Assembly (NCBI GenBank): GCA_009667805.1
Contig: CM019063.1
Location: 408,586,959-408,650,958, forward strand
Length of the DNA stretch: 64,000 nucleotides
Direction: 5' to 3'
Source: Leptobrachium leishanense
Taxonomy: Eukaryota; Chordata; Amphibia; Anura; Megophryidae
In this document: piece after piece, positions 57,911 through 64,000 of the stretch
Layout of the letters: the number at the start of each line of letters is the position of its first letter
Numbering within the stretch: position 1 is the first letter of the stretch
Program-made: the position numbers and the translations under genes
The notes under the pieces: model-generated
What the model saw: only the letters and a program-made list of their open reading frames with translations
The model's database searches: none
Told to the model about the DNA's origin: nothing

Positions 57911-60235
57911 TTTTAAGCCAATCTTAAATCATTGGCCTAAACTGAGCATGCCCTCTGGCTGCAAAAGAATCCCACCTCTCCCAAATCTGGGAGTTCCTAA
58001 AGTGTTTGCTGATGTCAGGGAGCCCCCATTCACTTCGGTGAGACTACCAGAACTTCCAGGAGACTTGGGATCCCTGAGCAAGTCAAGTTTTTTTTTTCTT
58101 TTACATGCGATGCAGATGCCTCAAATATACCGCGACCCCACCCCCCTAATTTTAAAGTTACATTTTTGTCACCAAATCTAGCGGTATACTCGAGTATCTA
58201 CAATCATTTGTACAGGATACCAAGGATGGGTGGAGATTTCTTAGCCACTTCCTTTTCTACAGCTTGGTGAAAACCAATGCAAATTATTCAATCATGAATA
58301 AAAAGAAAACATTATATTTAAGACAAGTATATTTAACAACAATGAATTTACAATTATCTGAGTACAGTAAGTAGATGTTGAGTTAAAAAAAAATTAAAGT
58401 AATTGAAACTTTAAAAGTTTGTAAAAACATATTTTTTCAAGCTCTATAGACTGACCATGTTTTCTAAAGACGTTAAAGGCTGGCACGTGCTGGAATCCTT
58501 TCTCAAACAGAATTACGTCTCGCCTACAATTATATTTTGATATACTGCAAAGTGTGAAATCTAATATTGACATTTCCTCTAAATAAAGGTGGAGGCCATT
58601 AACATTAGTTAAACTAAATCTATAGCTTTTGACTCTGAGCCCAACTTAATTAACCATGCAAAATGACAATTCTTCCCCCGTTGGTTTCTGTAATCAGGAA
58701 GTGATAATCTCTTAACTGCTCACAACATACTGAGTAATTTCTTTCCTAGAATAATTATTATGGCTCTCTTGCTTCAGAAACGGTGCACAGCCACTTAAAG
58801 AACAAGAATGCATAATCTGCTAGATTCTCATACCTGCAAAAAGCTATTGCAACTGTGATTTACCCACTCAACCGACAGCTATGAAAATCAGTCATCAACA
58901 TCAGAGGCCTGAAGTGAGCTGTAAATCAGTCGACTGAAACCTGTTCAACGAGCTTGCTTTCACCCCCCCTACTCCTTTGCATGCGGAGCATATTAAATAA
59001 ATGATGAATGCAGACATAGCTGATTAGCCCAGGTTTCTACTATATCTTTTTTTTTCCTGCCAAAAGATCTTTCAAATATTCATCAAGTTGTCAGTTAAAG
59101 GGCCGTAAGAATGTCTGGCCCCCTATAGAAAATGTTATGGATTAATACTTTACTGAGTGTCCTATATGAAAGTGGCGAAATAGTGATTCAATTGAGGGGG
59201 GGGTTAAAGTTTGGGGACTGGTTAGGTGGTGATATTTATTTTATTGGATATTTGTATTAGTTTGTGTGACTGGTTTAAAGAATAGGTGTTGTGAACCATC
59301 CCAGGGAATCCAAGTAGAAGCTATATACAGGAATGTATATCAAGGGGGTTTGAGTGGCAACTTTCATTATACACGTATTATAACGGACAAATACAATAAA
59401 GATAAACAATGAGTAAATGAACACAGCCAAGTAGGGGTTGGAAAGTCCACAAAAACACAAGACATAGCAGTGAAGAGCGTGTTTGTCCAGGATTGATTAT
59501 AAGCACCCTGTAAAGACTGGATGGTAGTGATTACAGTGAAAATCATATGCAGCAAAAGTCCAAATACAGACAATCCATGCAGTGGTCCAAAAGACAATCA
59601 AGGCAGAGTCCAAGAAAAGTCAAGTGTATAACCTGGTGGTCAAAGACAAATCATTACAGATCAAGGTTAAGGAGAGATTTATAATTCCAAACATCAGAGT
59701 CTAAGGCAAGCTGAAGGTCAGGACTGGTGCCAAATACCAAGAGTAGATGTACTGGCAAAGGTTCTGTAACAGGTAATCCAAGATCTAAAGGAACAAGGCG
59801 TTGTGCAGGATTGAAGGTGACCCATAGAAAGGCCCTATGGATCTGGGTCTGCTGCAGTTTTTGAAAAGGAGTTCACTCCAAGTGGTTCAATTCAATAGTT
59901 TCCAGTGTTCTTCCACAGCTCTGCTTTCCATGACGTTTATTTTACTAGTTACTATTAAATACTAGGGTGTTTTGCTATTTCACTAAAAGCAAGTGAATGA
60001 ATTAACATCAAATGTTAAACAACTGCATATTATGATTATTTGTTAAAGGCTGCTGTAAAGCAGACTTTTTTGGTAAAAAAAAATATATTGTTTTCCTAAA
60101 AGTATTTCATGAGTGCATATTGTTGATTACTTAGAAGTTTATTGCCCCCTCACCTGCTGTAACACACCTAGGAGTATTAGTTTCATAAGAACTTTTGTTA
60201 TTAGAGGAGTCAAATGCACTGTATGTATTCCTTAT
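57911..60235 (+). other. INPP4B: Intron, no gene seen
   Basis: Mostly AT-rich. 59270-59860 has a repeat-like texture (CAAGTGTATAACCTGGTGGT, CAAAGACAAATCATTACAGA), probably a decayed dispersed repeat, and no domain was recognisable in either direction. Confidence 0.4.
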
Positions 60236-60776
60236 GTAAAGTAAACAAACATAGGGTAAACCCCCTTTACACCTGAGTGCTACAGCAACGCTAATTTTGC
60301 ACTCACAAACGGTAATTCAATCAGGCATGTAAGTGACCAGCGAAAGTCTATTTCTCCATTGGATCATTTCATTTTCTCATATATCACCAATTCATCATAT
60401 TGAAAAGGAAGAAAAATATGCAATAGTGAAGGACCACAGCAACAACTTAAAATAATCCTTATTTATTGCGCGTACATCATTACAAATTAGAAATTTTTAA
60501 TTTGTAACGATTTTAATTTGTAATGACGTACGCGCAATAAATAAGGATTATTTTAAGTTGTTGCTGTGGTCCTTCACTATTGCATATTTTTCTTCCTTTT
60601 CAATATGATGAATTGGTGATATATGAGAAAATGAAATGATCCAATGGAGAAATAGACTTTCGCTGGTCACTTACATGCCTGATTGAATTACCGTTTGTGA
60701 GTGCAAAATTAGCGTTTCTGTAGCACTCAGGCGTAAAGGGGGTTTACCCTATGTTTGTTTTAATTTACATTACAGA
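60236..60776. repeat. Near-perfect 540-bp palindrome
   Basis: The left arm (about 60236-60504) and the right arm (about 60512-60776) are reverse complements with only a few mismatches over about 265 bp. Examples are AAACATAGGGTAAACCCCCT against AGGGGGTTTACCCTATGTTT, and AATAATCCTTATTTATTGCG against CGCAATAAATAAGGATTATT. The centre is an AT-rich stretch of AAATTAGAAATTTTTAATTT type. It lies 90 bp before an INPP4B exon. Confidence 0.9.
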
Positions 60777-60866
60777 AATCCCCCTTTCTAATTTTGTGTA
60801 TTCCTTATGTGTCAACCTTTTGGGACCAGTTTTTTATTTTAGAACTTTGTTCTTTATTGTATCAAG

Positions 60867-60984
60867 GTGAAGAAGTTGGAATGCTGGAAGACATGGCTGT
60901 TGGTGTATCAGATTTAAAGCATGTATCGTTTAAGATAACAGAAGCTAAATCTGATGATTTTCTGCCAGTTATTACTGGAAGACG
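60867..60984 (+). CDS. INPP4B: INPP4B exon (fifth and last in window)
   Basis: A 118-bp exon entering in phase 1 (S of STYS) and leaving in phase 2. The acceptor is GTATCAAG and the donor GTAAGC at 60985. It encodes [20 protein letters not shown], then [17 protein letters not shown] and R. The motif GMLEDMAVG(I/V)SDLK with LPVITGRR is a strong INPP4B signature, whereas INPP4A reads AMLEDMSLGIMDLR. The next exon should continue toward the catalytic CKSAKDRT site, which is beyond the window. The upstream acceptor is weak (few pyrimidines), perhaps because the palindrome sits close by. Confidence 0.92.
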
Positions 60985-62108
60985 GTAAGCATTTTAGTTG
61001 ACTAGGAATAATATTTTACACAACGTTTGGTACTGTATTCTAGAGAAACATAACATATTGCTTTACAAAGATTGGAATATTTCACAAATAATTAATGTTA
61101 GCACACATTTTTATGGCCATATTGCCACAGTCAATTACACAGTATTAAATCACAGGTGATATTAGTGTCTCTTCTGCTGACGATGGTATAATTCATTTCT
61201 TTTTCTAGAAGGTCTGGCATTTTAATTTACAAAAGAAGATGAAAAAAAACAAAGCTCTCTGGCTTCTTTTATATTATTCTACTAAGCTGCATAACTCTTA
61301 CGAGTTGTGACAAGTCGATTGCTCTTATGTTGCGCAGCTTCTTTGTGGCAAGAAGGCCAAATCACATTTTAGGTTTATTGATAGGAACACTCAGAATCTG
61401 TTTTGTTATTTTTCTCAAATCTATTTTTCCTTCTACACTTATTACTGATCAGTTAAAAATTGTGCAGCTTTCTAAACAGCAAATTTCGTACTCTTGCCAA
61501 ACAAGAAATTAATAGCACTCAAACTTTGCAGCTTGAGTATCATAACCTACGGGTGAATGAACTTTGCTCAGTATGATCTAACTAAAATATGGCAAATGTA
61601 AGTAAAATTGAATGTGTATTTGTTGGTTTGCCTTGCAAATAATAATCAAAATAACCTCAGTCAAACGTCAGTCTTGCAAAATTAGAGCATTTTAATATAG
61701 TTATAAAGATTTTAAAAGGCTAATTTCGGCCAATGATAATTGTTCTCAAAATATGAAGATAAACCGCATAAGCCTGCATCTACATTAATGTGTCCCATCG
61801 CGACCGGTCCTAATCTGTTCAAAGCTAATGACCGCTATTCTATGATTAACCCACTTACTTGGAACAGACAACCTCCTGGAGCTCTTTGACGCTTAAGGTC
61901 CTGTGATGGAGCTCCTTTGAAAGGAAGGGGAGAAAACACAAGAATGTGGTAACCCCATGTAACATACAAAACGAGAATGACTGCAATATAACCATAACAA
62001 AACAAAATCAGAGCACCCCATATTAATATAGTTTTAAAGATATATTTATATATAGTGTAGATTTGGTAATCCGTGTTAATCCAGATGCCAAAATCCAAGT
62101 ATAGCAGT
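60985..62108 (+). other. INPP4B: Intron after the last visible exon, nothing identified
   Basis: AT-rich sequence. Reading frames are short and without coding signatures. No further INPP4B exon was recognised before the window end. Confidence 0.5.
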
Positions 62109-62987
62109 CAGGGTTATTCAAAGAGATCCGAATGGCTGGAGAAAGGTAACCAAACGCTGATTTTCAGCGTTCAGTTACCTTTCTTGGCCATTCGGCTATC
62201 CAGAGAGCAGGCAATTCGCCAAATCCTGGCGAATTGCCTGCACATACGGTGCCTGTTCGGTGCCTGTTCGAGGGCAGTGAAATCCCCATGAAAAAGCACT
62301 GCTTCGGCTATTCAGAGAACACAAACCAGCAGTGAAAGGTTCCCGAAATGCCCTGCCATTCGGTGGTTTAATTCGACAGGTTTATTCAGGAGAATCCCAT
62401 AGGCTTCAATGTTAAAAATATTCCCGTTTTAATTAAATATCTAATAAACCGTTCATTATAAAATTCTGCAGTAAAGAGTCTATTTATAGATTTTTTAGGA
62501 TATTTTAAGCATTTTTCTTTTTTTTTTTTTTTAAAAAAGTCAGATTTTTATTTTTTTTAACTTATTTTTTCTGTAACAGCCCTTTTTATTATCATTCCCT
62601 GGACCTCATATGTAAATTTCAGACATTTTCGCTCAGTAGTTTCTTTGCAAACAGCGTTTTACTTTTCAATCATTCATGCAAACTGTTTTGCTAATTCATT
62701 CACTGCCTTCTTCTGCGGTGTCAGCTTTTTCCGGAGGCTTCGCTGCGTGTGATCGGCTCCTGCTCGGGTTTTTCCGCCGTCTTCGGGTTAATCCAGATGT
62801 TTTTGCGGGTTTTCGGCGTGCATTCGCGGGGTTTGCGGCGGCTTTTCCCTGCACTTCGACAGCCATGTGGTGCTTGCTGAATACACCGCAGGGTGGCCGA
62901 AATGGGAAAGCCGATTTGCACCGAATGGAATAGAACAAAAAGTCACCCAACGTGCAGTGACTTTTTGAATCTCTTTGAATAACCCTG
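62109..62987. mobile_element. MITE, CAGGGTTATTCAAAGAG ends
   Basis: The left CAGGGTTATTCAAAGAG and the right CTCTTTGAATAACCCTG are perfect 17-bp inverted ends of an 879-bp non-coding element. The outer 8-mers ATAGCAGT and ATAGTGTT agree at only 5 of 8 positions, so a hAT-type duplication is uncertain. The inner palindrome CGAATGGCTGGAGAAAGGTA/TACCTTTCTTGGCCATTCG lies at 62128-62196. A smaller relative is at 30577-30753. Confidence 0.75.
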
Positions 62988-62989
62988 AT

Positions 62990-63430
62990 AGTGTTGGGAT
63001 AGCTTTTTTGTTGGACTACCGTTACATTTAAAAGACAAACCTTTGAGAGTTATACCTCACTTCTTCAGGTCTTGATGCTAAACTGACCAAAATCATAGAA
63101 TTGAACAATAAAGAACAAAGCAGAAGGGGAGGTTGTAAATGCAAATTGTGGAATCGTATGGTCAAGTAAGGTAAACAGAGGACAGATCATAGGCTCATAA
63201 AACCACACAGATAAGCAACAAGGTAAACATCTTTCCTCATTGGCACCATCATCACATGTTCGCCATGATGCTTATCTGTGTGGTTTTATGAGCCTAAGAT
63301 CTGTCATCTGTTTGTTTACCTTACTTGACCATAGGTTTCCACTATTAACATTTACAACACCTCCTTTCTGCTTGGCTCTTTATTGTTCAAGTCTGTGACT
63401 TTGGTCAGTTTAGCATCAAGACCTGAGGAA
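62990..63430. repeat. Repeat A variant plus 360-bp fold-back
   Basis: GTTACATTTAAAAGACAAAC (about 63022) is the repeat A motif. The following sequence is a fold-back. CTTCAGGTCTTGATGCTAAA (about 63062) mirrors TTTAGCATCAAGACCTGAGG near 63408, and CATAAAACCACACAGATAAG (about 63195) mirrors CTTATCTGTGTGGTTTTATG (about 63271). Non-coding. Confidence 0.7.
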
Positions 63431-64000
63431 TAGTGATGGGCCGAACACCCCTGTGTTTGGTTCGTATTCGAACATTAGAACAGCCAAAATGTTTGAATAC
63501 GAACTCGAACACAATGCAACCCAATGGGGGTCGAACATGCAAAATGTGTTTGCAGTTCTCCTAAATGTACCAGCAGCTGCCGGTACATTTAGGAGACCTG
63601 TGGCTGCAGCCCCCGGCCCCCATACCTCTGCTGTCCTGCGGCTGTTCTGGCCTCCTGTTCCTCCGGTCTGTCTGCTCCTCCGTCCGGCCGTGGCTCCTCT
63701 GCCCCACGCCTCGTCTTCATGCTGAGCCCTGATTGGTCAAAGTCATGCACCTGACCTGGACTTTGCCCAATCTGGGCTCAATATTGAATTAGAGCCCTGA
63801 TTGGGCAAAGTCCAGGTCAGGCGCAGGACTTTGCCCAATCAGGGCTCAGCAAGCATGAAGATGAGGCGTGGGGCAGGGGACGGAGCCGTGGCCAGACGGA
63901 GGAGCAGACGGACCGGAGGAACAGGAGGGGCCAAAGGCACGGGGGCCGGGGGGCTGCAGCCACAGGTCTCCTAAATGTACCGGCAGTTGCCGGTACATTT
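63431..64000 (+). mobile_element. hAT-like repeat end with large inverted repeat, cut by window end
   Basis: It begins TAGTGATGGGCCGAACACCC, similar to the TAGGGATGAGCTGAACACCC end of the hAT family above, and has the same TTCGAACA-rich start. It then carries arms of about 210 bp (63563-63775 and 63790-64000) that are near-complementary, for example AGGAGACCTGTGGCTGCAGC against GCTGCAGCCACAGGTCTCCT and TGAGCCCTGATTGG against CCAATCAGGGCTCA. It continues beyond the window. Confidence 0.65.

Overview
The window is vertebrate nuclear DNA, most likely from an anuran amphibian. It is AT-rich and packed with transposons of types that are common together in frogs: Tc1/mariner, several hAT and TTAA-target MITE families, GMR1-like and PNMA-like Ty3/gypsy elements, a Penelope-like element, and L1- and L2-type LINEs. 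The species assignment is inferred from the repeat content only.

The only host gene seen is on the + strand. Five consecutive internal exons (9709-9918, 43410-43548, 54702-54874, 57024-57147, 60867-60984) join in compatible phases at canonical AG/GT borders. They encode a mid-protein segment of an inositol polyphosphate 4-phosphatase, and the residues fit INPP4B better than INPP4A. The start, the C2 region and the catalytic CX5R exon lie outside the window. Introns are 33.5, 11.2, 2.1 and 3.7 kb, and nearly everything else in the window sits in or beside them.

Upstream (1-9.7 kb) are a TIR MITE, a 0.6 kb fold-back, a decayed GMR1-like gypsy element whose integrase precedes its reverse transcriptase, and a Tc1/mariner element missing one tip. 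The first intron holds hAT MITEs with 8-bp target duplications, a 5 kb hAT element with a broken transposase and a 68-bp minisatellite leader, a Penelope-like GIY-YIG fragment between inverted arms and a 16-bp duplication, and a complete 8.36 kb gypsy element (31505-39867). That element has LTRs that differ at only a handful of positions and a PNMA-like Gag joined to Pro by a G GGA AAC slippery site. The later introns hold more MITEs, a second Tc1 element, an ORF1-only L1 with 14-bp duplications, an L2 fragment, and a near-perfect 540-bp palindrome about 90 bp before the last exon. The window ends inside another hAT-type repeat.

No tRNA, rRNA, CRISPR or bacterial-style operon was seen. The most noteworthy object is the PNMA-type retrotransposon. 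It looks like a recently mobile relative of the lineage that was domesticated as mammalian PNMA genes, and it still carries the N-terminal domain and the frameshift signal.
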